Positions 45,667 to 55,256 of a DNA stretch of 64,000 nucleotides are shown piece after piece. This DNA is from Porodaedalea pini. Lineage: Eukaryota > Basidiomycota > Agaricomycetes > Hymenochaetales > Hymenochaetaceae. Made by a program: the position numbers and the translations under genes. The notes beneath the pieces are model-generated. The model searched no databases. It was not told where the DNA came from and was given only the letters and a program-made list of their open reading frames with translations. Location of the stretch: the NCBI GenBank assembly GCA_002794775.1, contig NBAY01000002.1, forward strand, positions 1,116,001 to 1,180,000. Direction: 5' to 3'. Position 1 is the stretch's first letter. Each line of letters opens with the position of its first letter.

Positions 45667-46553
45667 TGTAGATCCTGTGTATGGGTTGTTTAGGATCGGT
45701 AGTTCATTTGGGGACGTGTTTCCATTGAGTTTTGAAGTAAAGATATGCTCGGTATGAGCATGGGAAAAATCTCGGTACACATTGGTACGCATCGGTACGT
45801 GTCGGTATGTGTCAGTATGCATCAATACTGTAAGGTGCTCCGGACCCGATGTGAGCATCGGTACAGAGCCGGAATGAGCGAGATATCAACTTCGGTACGA
45901 GACAATAGCAATAGCAGAGATGAGAATGAGAACAAGACAAGAGACGAGACTGAAGACGAGGTTGCCATGAAACTAACTGTTGCAGAGACTAACTGCATGC
46001 ACAGAAGCTGCCCTATCTGAGGGGAACTCTGTGGTAGTATTTCCTCCCTTGCTACCTATGACAGGAAAGTCCCTAAATACAAGGTGCAAGAGATCTATCT
46101 ACAGGAAAATTATTCCAAAGTGAGTATAATGTGCATACTGGGTGAAACATAGAGTGTCAGAGAGAAAACACTCGGAACATAAGAGAAACATAGAAAATCA
46201 AGAGAAAACCTGTCCATGCAACAACTTCCCCATTTGCCTCGGTCCATCATCCAGTCATATTGCAGCTCCACCGGAACTAAGATCCTCCAATCGGTGAGTC
46301 GTCATCCATCATCAGGCAGATCTCCGGTACGCATCCCAACTGACTCTGATGACATAAGCTTTCCAGTACATCCCGAATTGCCAGGGGGGATCTTCCTAGC
46401 GATCTGCTGATGTGATGTCGGGCAAATCATCCTGTGTCTGGTACATGTTGGGCAAATCATTCTGAGTCTGGTACATGTCAATAGCTGTCAGAACGTGCAA
46501 TGGATGGCCTCTAGAGGGATCTGCAGTGGTTGGCCACTCGTCGGTACTCTACA
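45667..46553. mobile_element. 887-bp TGTAGA..TCTACA insertion in E1 gag (solo LTR type)
   Basis: Interrupts the gag sequence of E1 at a point where E2-E5 are continuous. Ends are the perfect inverted hexamer TGTAGA/TCTACA, flanked by CCGA on both sides (45663-45666 and 46554-46557). It contains a patch (about 45,765-45,835) of degenerate GGTACGYRTC repeats. No frame of note. Best read as a solo LTR of an unidentified LTR family. Confidence 0.75.
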
Positions 46554-46786
46554 CCGATTCCTTCATTGCACCCAGCTTGTCAGCAAGGAGGCGACGCTTG
46601 CATGGCACCATCATCTGCAGCATGCGCTGCACAATTGTCTTTCCCTGTGGGCACTTGTCCTTAAAGTGGCCTAGCTGGCCACAGATCCAGCATGCCCATT
46701 GTCATTGTGCCTCATTCATTGAGATGTCCATCAGCTGGCCAGCACCTCCAAAAGTGACTCCAGTCGCATTGTAGTGCTCAATTTTC
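46554..46786 (-). pseudogene. E1 gag, zinc-knuckle segment
   Basis: Minus-strand remainder of E1 gag beyond the 887-bp insertion, with the knuckle (CWICGQLGHFKDKCPQGK-type, one strand of decay) and the upstream segment matching GVTFGGAGQLMD. It stops matching gag near 46,787, where unrelated sequence starts; the 5' end and 5' LTR of E1 are not found. Confidence 0.7.
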
Positions 46787-48141
46787 ACTTAGGCATCAGC
46801 TGTCCCAGCATACCACCCGCTTTATTTATTATTATATACAGATACAGACCACATAAACACAGTCAAGCACTTCATTTCATCACTTTCTATCTTATACTTC
46901 ACATTTCATGTGCTCGAATGGCCACACTCGCCCATTCGAGCATCAGTATACCTTCGAATCTTTCATATTATCCCTTAGTGACCTCAGAAATACATTCGAA
47001 TACCTTCACACACCCATTCAAACACTCATACCACTTCCTATTCACACTCAAACACTTTGTTTCCTTTATATTCATCCCATATCCCACTATATATGCACTC
47101 AAGGACTCTATCTACTTCATATTCACTCATTCAAACATTTGTAGCACAGCCAGATCACGCGATTGGGCTCAGGGAATGCATTGGGTTTGAGCATGGGTCA
47201 CTTGAATGGTCCTCGGGCCGTTGACATTCAATGTATTATGCTCGAACAACTGGATTCTGTCATTTGCCACGTTCTCCATGCGGCTTGAGTGTTATTTATC
47301 ATTGTCTATCACTTCCAGAATGTGCATTCATCGCCATCACACCCTAGGAACATTTGAGGACGTTTGAATGGAGTTGTTGGAAGCACACATGATAAGTTTC
47401 TTGGGTTTCATTGGTCTTTTTGTTGATGTTGAACCATTATTCCCCTTTGAGTTTGTGATTTATCATGTTCTTGAGTCACTCCACTCCTAACATATGACTA
47501 TTCTGACTTGAACATGCACTGCACACACTCCTCTACCCCTGTATGTGCACTTGACATCGGTACCAAGCTCGTTTCACCTAGAGTATAAATAGTGCACACC
47601 TTTGTACTCATTCTGCAGAGGGAATATAGCCCCCATTTCACTCCACAGTACACATTTCAAGCCCTATAAGTTGTCTGCACCTTCAGATCATCTCTACTCA
47701 GCTCTATCAAACCTCCTCGACCGCTCGAACAGTGCATCCGATTCAGCACATATGCTCAAAGTCGACATTCCAAACCTTTGAGCCCAAGATACACCCAACA
47801 GGGTACCATAACTGCATATCCCCATCACCCTACACATTCATTATCTACTAATGAGTCACTCAAGTGTGTTAGAACACGTACAAGGCATTTGAGCACGTTT
47901 TTGAGCCCGTTTGAACACTTGACGAGTGTCATCCGGAGATGCAAAACACTCGAGGAAGATTGACATAGCCCCGTACCTACCTCAACTTCAGATTTTAATC
48001 ATTCAGGTCACGGAGTCTGCGTTGAGAGTTCAATTCTAACAGGTTTGAGCACTTTGGCAAAGCCTCTGGGCCAGTGGAGCCACCATTTCCAATGTTTGAT
48101 CACTTCGTTTCTATTTGGTTGTCCCTCCTCAACAATTGAGT
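46787..48141. mobile_element. LTR-like repeat of unknown family plus flank
   Basis: Unrelated to E1-E5. From about TGTAGTGC (46,785) to TTCTAACA (48,036) it is AT-rich with repeated TCGAATG/CATTCGAG motifs, and near 47,580 has GAGTATAAATAGTGC followed by a pyrimidine-rich stretch, resembling an LTR promoter. The remaining 105 bp to 48,141 show no recognisable feature. No coding frame was recognised. Limits are tentative. Confidence 0.4.
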
Positions 48142-48412
48142 TGTCAGGACTCAAACTTTTCCTTTCTTTTTATTTTCCTTCTATCATTTCTTTTCTTTTA
48201 ATCACTCCTTTTCATTATAATTAATCATCTTTTCAATCATTTCCCACACTCCTTTCACATGACCTTCATTTGTTCCATTCTGCTCCCTTTTATGTAATCT
48301 GAGACAAAGGGGCAACCGGTTCTCACGAGGTGATCACTGTATATAAGGAAGAGGAATCGCATCTGAACACCTGTTCTGCTTTTCCTCTTACCTCCGTGAC
48401 GACCTAGGTGAG
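48142..48412 (+). mobile_element. E4 5' LTR, left half (split by E3)
   Basis: Plus-strand LTR beginning TGTCAGGACTC, with GTTCTGCTTTT at 48373-48383. It stops at GTGAG where E3 starts and continues after E3 at 54696. Joined, the two parts give a roughly 440-bp LTR that aligns with the E1 LTR through the insertion point. Confidence 0.88.
48408..48412 (+). repeat. Target site duplication GTGAG of E3 (left)
   Basis: GTGAG occurs directly before and after E3 (second copy 54691-54695). Confidence 0.95.
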
Positions 48413-48837
48413 TGTTAGGCGGGAGTCCGGGAGACGACTTGGACTGGGCAGGCCTCTGCTGACTGTTGTCTGGGACATGCTATACTCGAGTGGGGACTTG
48501 GGACATGCTTTACTCAGGCTAGGTTGTTGTGGAGGTAAGAGGATTAATACAAGTCTAAACTAATACAAGGGGGACGAGTCTCACCTAGGTCGTCGCGGAG
48601 GTAAGAGGAAAAGCAGAACAAGGAGTTCATGCGATTCCTGAGACCTTATATAGTGACGACCGTGAGACTATATTACCTAACATTACATAACAAGCGGGAA
48701 TGGAACGAATGAAGGTCATGTGAAGGGAGTGTGGGAAGCGATTGGAAAGATGATTAAAGATAATAAGAAGGAGCGGTTAAAAGAAAAGGAAAAGGGAAAG
48801 GGGAAATAAAGAAAGGGTGAAAGTTCGAGTTCTGACA
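48413..48837 (-). repeat. E3 3' LTR
   Basis: 425 bp, ends TGTTAGG and TCTGACA on the plus strand, adjacent to a polypurine tract (C run on plus strand, 48841-48849). Confidence 0.9.
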
Positions 48838-51817
48838 TTACCCCCCCCCTCAAGGTTGGGCGTCCCGACCAACCAAGATCGCGGTCGTCTGGCTCAGTGT
48901 CGATGAAGTGTGGGCGAGGTCGTTGGTGAGGAATTTCGAGTTTTCGAGGGGTGCCGGGGTGTTTTTGATAGAATTCAGTGATCGCCTCCTTCACGTTCTT
49001 GCCAAAGTCCATCTCGGGCTGCCATGTTGGTTTGTTGTAGCCAACCCACTTGACGAGGTATTGTAGCTTTCCTCGGTGCAGATGCGAGTCTAGGACTTCC
49101 TCGATCTCGTACTCTTCCTCGTTGTCGACGATGTCAGGTGGCAGCAGTGGCTGTTGTTTCTGACTTTCGAAGGATGGCTTGATGGTAGGTTTCAGCAGGG
49201 CCTCATTGAAGATGGGGTGGACCTTTTTCCATCGCTTTGGGAGCTTGAGCTTGTATGTGCTCGCTCCCACCTTGTTGACGATCTCGAAGGGACCATACCA
49301 CTTGTCTGCTAGCTTCTTCATCGGTGAGTCTGTGCTGATGTTTCGCCCATCAAGGAAAATCTTGTCTCCAGCCTTGTACTCCACCGAAGCCCCTGCTGTC
49401 CGGTCGTGGTAGTGCTTCATGTCCTCTGCCGCCTTGACCAGATTGTCCTTTGCTACACAATGAGTCTCCTTGATGTGCTTCGCGAATTCTTCCGCCGACA
49501 TGTTGGCAGAGGAAGTTCGTACAGTGTCGAAGCTCTTAGGGTGACATCCAGTGTTTGCGTAGAAGGGTGACATTTTCATCGCCGAGTGTTCGCGGTTATT
49601 GTAAGCGAACTCTGCGAGGGGGAGCCAGTCTTTCCAGTCTGATTGCCGATGGTCAACAAAGAGTCGGAGATACTGTTCGAGCTCTTGGTTGACACGTTCC
49701 GTCTGACCATCCGTTTGTGGGTGGTATGCGGTTGACGGGTTGCCTTCGATGTGCAGGAGATTGTACAGCTCCTTCATCATCGATGCATCAAACTGCGTGC
49801 CTTGGTCATGGATGATCTTCTTTGGTAGGCCATGGAGACGGAAGACGTGGTCGCGGTATAACTGAGCCATACCTTCCGCTGACAATTTTGTCGTCATTGG
49901 GATCACATGCATCTGCTTCGAGAACCTGTCCACAAAGACGCAGATCGCGTTGTGTCCCTTGGAGTCTGGGAGCTCTCCGATTAGGTCGACCGTGACGATT
50001 TCCCAGGGACCTTCAGGGACTGCATTTGGATGAAGCGGCCTCGACCTCGATGTTCTTAAGGCTTTCGTCCGTTGACAATGGTCACATCCTCGGACGTACG
50101 CTCGGATGTCGGAGAACATCAACGCCCACCAGAAATCACGACGGACGAGCTCTACTGTCTTCGATGCTCCCAGATGACCGGCCAGTACCGAGTTGTGGCA
50201 CTCTCGTAACATGGCCTCCTTCATCGTTGATGGAACATATATCTTGCCTTTCATCCACCACAACCCATCGACTTTCGTCATGTTTGTCGGCCTTTCCGAC
50301 TCGTCCTGCGCCCTCTGCGCTTCACCCACTCGTTCCACCACCTCGTGGCGCGATGTTTGCACTACTCCATGGTTCAGCCACTTGTCCTTGATGAACATGA
50401 CACTGTTGTTGTCATCCTTGCCCTGATCATAGCCCGCCATGCGTGACAGCAAATTGGCTTTGCCCATCGTCTTCCCCGACTTGTGTTCGAGGTGGAAGTC
50501 GAATTCTTCGAGTTCGGTCCACCAGCGAGCTTGACAATAGCTCAGCTTCTGCGCTGACCTGAAGTAGGTGAGGTTGGCGTGGTCGGACCAGATTTTGATC
50601 TTGTGGCGAGTGCCAAGGAGGTACTGCCGCCACTCCTTGAGTGCTGAAACGATTGCGAGCATCTCCTTGTCGTAGATCTCATAGTTTCGTTCCGCTGATT
50701 TGAGTGCCTCTGATCTGTAGGCGATCACCCTCCACTTTCCTTCCTGCTTCTGCAACAACACGCTGCTGAGTGCAAAGTTTGATGAGTCCGCCTCCACACA
50801 GAAAGGGCCTTCGTCGTTGGCAATGGCTAGGACTGGAGGTGAGCAGAGACGTTGTCTCAGCTCCTCAAACGCTTCCTGCTGTTCGGTCTCCCATACCCAG
50901 TCCTTCTTGCCTGTTAACAATGTCAATGGTCGGACCACCTTGCTGTAGTCCTTAATAAACCGTCTCAGCCAGTTTCCCATGCCGAGGAACTGTTGCAGTT
51001 CCTTGAGATTTCGTGGGACAGGCCAGTTCGCAATCGCGTCCGTCTTTGCCGGGTCAGCCCTGATCTCGCTGTTGCCAATGATGTGACCGAGGTACTTGAC
51101 GACTTTGGCATCGAATTCGCACTTCTCTGGCTTCAGGTACAGGCCGTTTTCTCGGAGGATCTGGAGTACGCGCCTCGACGTGTCGATATGCTCCTCGATG
51201 GTTTCTGAGAGGATTAGGATGTCGTCAAGGTATACGATGATCAGGTTAGCATAGATCAGGTCCTTGAAGATGTGGTTGACAAAAGCCTGGAATGTGGCCG
51301 GCGCATTGCAAAGGCCAAAGAACATGACCGTTGGTTCGAAGAGTCCCATGTTCATGCGAAATGCTGCTTTCCATTCATCACCCTCGCGGATCCGGATATT
51401 GTAGTACCCCCAGCGAAGGTCAAGCTTAGTGATGTACTTCACTTTCTTGACCTTGTCGACAAGTTCGTTGATGAGAGGGAGGGGATACTTGTTCTTGATC
51501 GTACCATCATTGAGCTTATGGTAATCCTGGATCGGGCGTAGCGATTTGTCGGCTTTCTTAATGAAAAAGAAGGGCGACGCCATGGGCAATATCGATTGTC
51601 GGATGCGACCAGACTTCAAGTTTTCATCGAGGAAGTCCTTGAGTGACTGTTGCTCCATTGGCGTGAGTGGGTAGATCTTACAGTCGCTCGGTTTGAAGTC
51701 GGGCTTCAAGTCGATGACATGATCCCAGGGTCGGTGTTCTGGCAGCTTCTCAAAGCCTTTTTCGCTGAAAACATCGGCATAGTCGTTGAGGTACGCAGGC
51801 CAGGACGCCTTGTCCAT
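48716..51817 (-). CDS. E3 pol: reverse transcriptase, RNase H, integrase, chromodomain
   Basis: 1,033 uninterrupted codons. RT occupies roughly residues 50-250 with [31 protein letters not shown] and the catalytic LIIVYLDDILILS near residue 200. RNase H follows ([36 protein letters not shown]). Integrase has the zinc knuckle (ECHNSVLAGHLGASK, GCDHCQRTK) and core with VTVDLIGELPDSK, HDQGTQFDASMM and PQTDGQTERVNQE as the D, D35E triad. A GPY/F module (WYGPFEIVNKVG) and a chromodomain (EEYEIEEVLDSHLHRGKLQY, VKWVGYNKPTWQPE) end the protein; in relatives this domain targets integration to heterochromatin. The last 120 or so bases lie inside the 3' LTR. Upstream, a TGA at 51820-51818 (CGA in E2) separates it from the protease. 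Confidence 0.95.
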   Translation of the reverse strand: MDKASWPAYLNDYADVFSEKGFEKLPEHRPWDHVIDLKPDFKPSDCKIYPLTPMEQQSLKDFLDENLKSGRIRQSILPMASPFFFIKKADKSLRPIQDYHKLNDGTIKNKYPLPLINELVDKVKKVKYITKLDLRWGYYNIRIREGDEWKAAFRMNMGLFEPTVMFFGLCNAPATFQAFVNHIFKDLIYANLIIVYLDDILILSETIEEHIDTSRRVLQILRENGLYLKPEKCEFDAKVVKYLGHIIGNSEIRADPAKTDAIANWPVPRNLKELQQFLGMGNWLRRFIKDYSKVVRPLTLLTGKKDWVWETEQQEAFEELRQRLCSPPVLAIANDEGPFCVEADSSNFALSSVLLQKQEGKWRVIAYRSEALKSAERNYEIYDKEMLAIVSALKEWRQYLLGTRHKIKIWSDHANLTYFRSAQKLSYCQARWWTELEEFDFHLEHKSGKTMGKANLLSRMAGYDQGKDDNNSVMFIKDKWLNHGVVQTSRHEVVERVGEAQRAQDESERPTNMTKVDGLWWMKGKIYVPSTMKEAMLRECHNSVLAGHLGASKTVELVRRDFWWALMFSDIRAYVRGCDHCQRTKALRTSRSRPLHPNAVPEGPWEIVTVDLIGELPDSKGHNAICVFVDRFSKQMHVIPMTTKLSAEGMAQLYRDHVFRLHGLPKKIIHDQGTQFDASMMKELYNLLHIEGNPSTAYHPQTDGQTERVNQELEQYLRLFVDHRQSDWKDWLPLAEFAYNNREHSAMKMSPFYANTGCHPKSFDTVRTSSANMSAEEFAKHIKETHCVAKDNLVKAAEDMKHYHDRTAGASVEYKAGDKIFLDGRNISTDSPMKKLADKWYGPFEIVNKVGASTYKLKLPKRWKKVHPIFNEALLKPTIKPSFESQKQQPLLPPDIVDNEEEYEIEEVLDSHLHRGKLQYLVKWVGYNKPTWQPEMDFGKNVKEAITEFYQKHPGTPRKLEIPHQRPRPHFIDTEPDDRDLGWSGRPTLRGGVMSELELSPFLYFPFPFSFSFNRSFLLSLIIFPIASHTPFT

Positions 51818-52462
51818 TCACGTCTCACTCACCCTCCTCATCTGTTCCACCACCTCCTTCACCTTGCTTAGGTCCTCCACCAGCTCCCTCTCGATCGCAC
51901 ATTCCTCTGGACAGCGAGTGAATTCAATTGAACCCGTTTTCCAGTCGACCTCAGGGTTATGACGTCGAAGCCAGTCGTACCCCAGGAATATGTTTGATGA
52001 CACTAGGGACGTTACCGCAAGGACAATCCTTTCCTTGTGGTGGCCGATCATGAGCTCAACTTCGATGTATTCTTCGATCAACCCAGCCTTGTTGTGCGTG
52101 CCGTCGGCGTTGAGTACTGCGAGGGGTCGGATGTAACACTTTGTCTCCAACCCATACCGTTTGACGAACCTCACGTCGATGCACGATCCTGTACACCCTG
52201 AGTCCACAAGGGCGTGCGCATCCACCTCTCTCACTTCGCCCGCTATGCTTTGTCCGACATTCAGGAGAAGGTCCAGCTGGCGTCCGCCAGTTCCTCTCAT
52301 GAACAGCTGCTCGTACTCCTCATTTTTATTCACACCGGTGGGGACTTCATAATTGGAAAAACCATCGACGTCGTTTGCATCTACGTATTGTACAGACGGT
52401 TGGTTATATTTTAGCGAATCCGGATTCGAAGTCCCTTGTTCTTCTCGGTCAGTCACCCCGAT
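51818..52462 (-). pseudogene. E3 protease region of pol (ends at a TGA)
   Basis: Same frame as E3 pol, ending at TGA 51820-51818. Carries LFMRGTGGRQLDLLLNVGQS and ALVDSGCTGSCIDVRFVKRY, with an intact DSG aspartic protease triad, and NIFLGYDWLRRHNPEVDW. There is no obvious ATG; the frame is open back across the gag stop, so it would be entered by a -1 frameshift at 52489-52483. Confidence 0.88.
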
Positions 52463-52464
52463 GA

Positions 52465-53871
52465 CTATGCCTGACCACTCGCAAAACCCTGCGAGTTGAC
52501 AACCTCTTCGTCATTGTCTTCTTCCTCCACATAGTCCTCCATCGTTGACCTTCGAGTGTCTATGACTTCCGAGAATGCCGATTCCTTCATTGCGCCGAGC
52601 TCATCGGCAAGGATATGATGTTTGCCTGGCGCCATCAGTTCCAGCATGTGCTGGATGATCGGCTTCCCCTGCGGGCACTTGCTCTTAAAGTGGTCCAGCC
52701 TGCCACAAATCCAGCACGCGCGTCGTTGTTGCGCCTCATTCATCGAGACGTCCATTGGCTGACCAGCACCTCCAAAGGTGACGCCAGTCGCATTGCACTT
52801 GTCGACGTGTGGGGCTGCGAACAGACGATGGATGGGCGGAGCCTGCTGTTGCTGTGGGCGCGTGGGGGGTAGTGCATGGCCTCGTTGGATGGCGCGGATC
52901 TGCTGTTCGCCACGATCGATTTCGACGGCCTTCTTTTTCCAGTCTTCATACTTCGTTGGGACCAGCGTTGACCTTAGCACTCCATGGACCACCTCAATGT
53001 TCATAGCACACTTTAGGCGGTCGCAAATGACACTATCGTCCGTCAGTTCCGCTGCTTTGATGATTATGTCGAGGTCTTGGAAGAACTCGTCAGCAGAGAG
53101 GTCCTTCTGGACCTTTTCTCAGAACTTCTTCAACGCCTTCTCCTTTCTGTTCGGGTTGTCGAAGGAGGCATCCAGTCGTTCCTGGAACCTTGCCCAGCTA
53201 TCCGTGAAGCTCACAACGCCACTCGTCGTGAACTCCTGAACGTAGTTCTGCGCCCACGTCAACGCATTGCCACCCTTGAGATAGGAGAGTGCGACATAGA
53301 TCTTGCTCGACGATGAGGGGTACCTTGTGGGGTTCGCTGATACAAAGAGTAGGACTTCGCGCTTGAAGTCGAGGTAATCGTCACTGCCAGCAAATTCGCA
53401 TGGCCGGGCAACATCAATGTTGAGGGGCTGAGCATTCCCAGTTTGTGCAGCGGGGGCATTCGCCGCTTGCTGAGTAAAGGCCACAGCGATTAACGCTGCG
53501 AGCTCCCGTTGTTGTTGTTGAGTGAACCCTGTAGACGTTGACATTGTCGGTGCTGGCATGCGGGATAGGTGTTCGGGAGGTGTTGGCAGCGATGAGTCTC
53601 TACGGGGCATACGATAACCTCCCGGTTCGCTAGGAAGGATCACCGACGACGTTGAGACAGTAGGTGATGACGGTGCACGGGGAGGTCGAGGTGCCCAACG
53701 AGTTCATTCGCCTGATGGTTCAGTTGAGTACCAGGCGCATCTAGTGTCACTCCACCAGAGGTTATGGGTGATGTGGTTCCTGTCGTCTGCTACATACAAT
53801 TGTCATTTGGCGTCGTAGCGTGAAGAAGAGGGGAGAGCCCGCTGTTGTTCCTCTGTGAGATCTATCTTGAC
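52465..53871 (-). pseudogene. E3 gag with three TGA stops
   Basis: A 469-codon frame (same length as in E5) with TGA at 53121-53119 and two more in the first third, the latter in sites like AAATGA and GAATGA that fit CGA ancestry. The core reads GSDDYLDFKREVLLFVSANP, SSSKIYVALSYLKGGN, TWAQNYVQEF and WARFQERLDASFDNPNRKEK. The CCHC knuckle is CWICGRLDHFKSKCPQGK and the end is acidic (YVEEEDNDEEVVNSQGFASG). The Gln-rich segment TGFTQQQQRELAAL lies near residue 110. TAG stop at 52467-52465. Confidence 0.88.
52483..52489 (-). promoter_or_regulatory. -1 ribosomal frameshift site between gag and pol (E3)
   Basis: Minus strand G GGT TTT in the gag frame, the canonical X XXY YYZ heptamer, 15 bases before gag's TAG. 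After a 6-base spacer GGTCAG pairs with CTGACC to form a 6-bp stem whose loop holds the TAG. Shifting back one base leads into the protease frame without stops. Confidence 0.7.
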
Positions 53872-54253
53872 TACATCGGAGGGGGAATGGGGAGGGGCTG
53901 GTTGTCCGGATGAATGTTACACTGACAAAGGACAGGTTCGTCGGCAAATTTGATGATAAGACGGAAGGAGGCGGCCGAGAGCACAATCGACAATGATGTT
54001 GACGACTGTACATGGTGTGTTACCCACGTCCAAGTCAGATGGTTCCTCCACCAAAGAGAGAGACGGAGAGCCAGGGTTGGGAAAAGTCGGTTGTAGGTTT
54101 ACGTAATACATGAACATCCGTAAGCGTCTGGGCAGGGTTGAGGGTTGTCGTTTAGGGGGTTTACACGTCAAGTCCTTCAAGGGGAGCACTCCTCTAGACC
54201 GAGTGAAGGCGAGTCGACAGCGACGACGTACGCTGGGGATGAGCCTGGGTGGG

Positions 54254-54264
54254 GTTCTGCTTTT
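54254..54264 (-). promoter_or_regulatory. E3 self-priming primer-binding site
   Basis: AAAAGCAGAAC, one base inside the 5' LTR on the minus strand; complementary to GTTCTGCTTTT in the LTR at 54472-54462, which lies about 32 bp after TATATAAGG (54506-54498). Confidence 0.75.
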
Positions 54265-54265
54265 A

Positions 54266-54690
54266 TGTTAGGCAGGAGTCCGGGAGACGACTTGGACTGG
54301 GCAGGCCTCTGCTGACTGTCGTCTGGGATGTGCTATACTCAAGCAGGGACTTGGGACATGCTTTACTCAGGCTAGGTCGTCGCAGAGGTAAGAGGATTAA
54401 TACAAGTCTAAACTAATACAAGGGGGACGAGTCTCACCTAGGTCGTCGCGGAGGTAAGAGGAAAAGCAGAACAAGGAGTTCATGCGATTCCTGAGACCTT
54501 ATATAGTGACGACCGTGAGACTATATTACCTAACATTACATAACAAGCGGGAATGGAACGAATGAAGGTCATGTGAAGGGAGTGTGGGAAGCGATTGGAA
54601 AGATGATTAAAGATAATAAGAAGGAGCGGTTAAAAGAAAAGGAAAAGGGAAAGGGGAAATAAAGAAAGGGTGAAAGTTCGAGTTCTGACA
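54266..54690 (-). repeat. E3 5' LTR
   Basis: 425 bp, same ends and length as the 3' LTR; followed by GTGAG. Confidence 0.9.
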
Positions 54691-54695
54691 GTGAG

Positions 54696-54864
54696 ACCGC
54701 ATCCCCCTCCTGTAGTAGAGTACATGGTATTAATCCTCTTACCTCCATGATGACCTAGCCTGAGTACAGTGTGTCCTGAGTCCCCGCTCAAGTATAGCAC
54801 GTCCCAGACGACAGTCAGCTGAGGCCTGCCCAGTCCGAGTCATCTCCCGGACTCCCGCCTAACA
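54696..54864 (+). mobile_element. E4 5' LTR, right half
   Basis: Continues the LTR broken at 48412 and ends CGCCTAACA. The next bases are T then AAAAGCAGAAC (54866-54876), the same self-priming site as in the other copies. Confidence 0.88.
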
Positions 54865-55256
54865 TAAAAGCAGAACCCCACCCAGGCTCATCCCCAGCGT
54901 GTGTTGTCGCTGTCGACTCACCTTCACTCAGTCTAGAGGAGTGCTCCCCTCGACGGACTTGAAGTGTAAACCCCCTAAACGACAACCCTAAACCCTGCCT
55001 GGACGTTTTCGGACGTTCATGTATTACATAAACCTCGCAACTGACTTTTCCTGACCCTGGCTCTCCGCATCTCTCTTTGGTGGAGAAGCCACTTAACTTG
55101 GATGTGGGTGATGTTATGTGTTCAATCGTCAACGTCATTGTCGATTGTTATTTCCGCCATGTCTTTCCGTCTCATCATCAACTTCACCGACGAACCCATT
55201 CAACGTTGGCATAACCCCGGATCAAATGCACAACCGATCCCCATTCCTCCACTGTC
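54865..55256 (+). other. E4 leader with conserved upstream frame
   Basis: Contains the primer-binding site and, from about 55,090, a frame reading WMWVMLCVQSSTSLSIVIS and FRLIINFTDEPIQRWHNP, ending in a TAG just after the gag-frame start. The same frame, in the same place, exists in E2, E3 and E5. Confidence 0.6.

Larger units (their letters stand above)
48413..54690 (-). mobile_element. Ty3/gypsy chromovirus E3, complete, best preserved copy
   Basis: 6.28-kb element in minus orientation, inserted in the 5' LTR of E4 with a GTGAG duplication. LTRs are 425 bp each (48413-48837, 54266-54690) and differ at about eleven positions, all transitions and clustered in CpG-type sites. Contains gag, then protease and pol in the minus-one frame. 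The RT-to-chromodomain part is a 1,033-codon frame without stops. It needs few changes relative to a coding ancestor and serves as reference for the family here. Confidence 0.95.

Noticed and set aside
45765..45835. GGTACGYRTC repeats as a possible CRISPR-like array or minisatellite
   Set aside because: The units are short, degenerate and without unique spacers, and they lie within the 887-bp LTR-like insertion.
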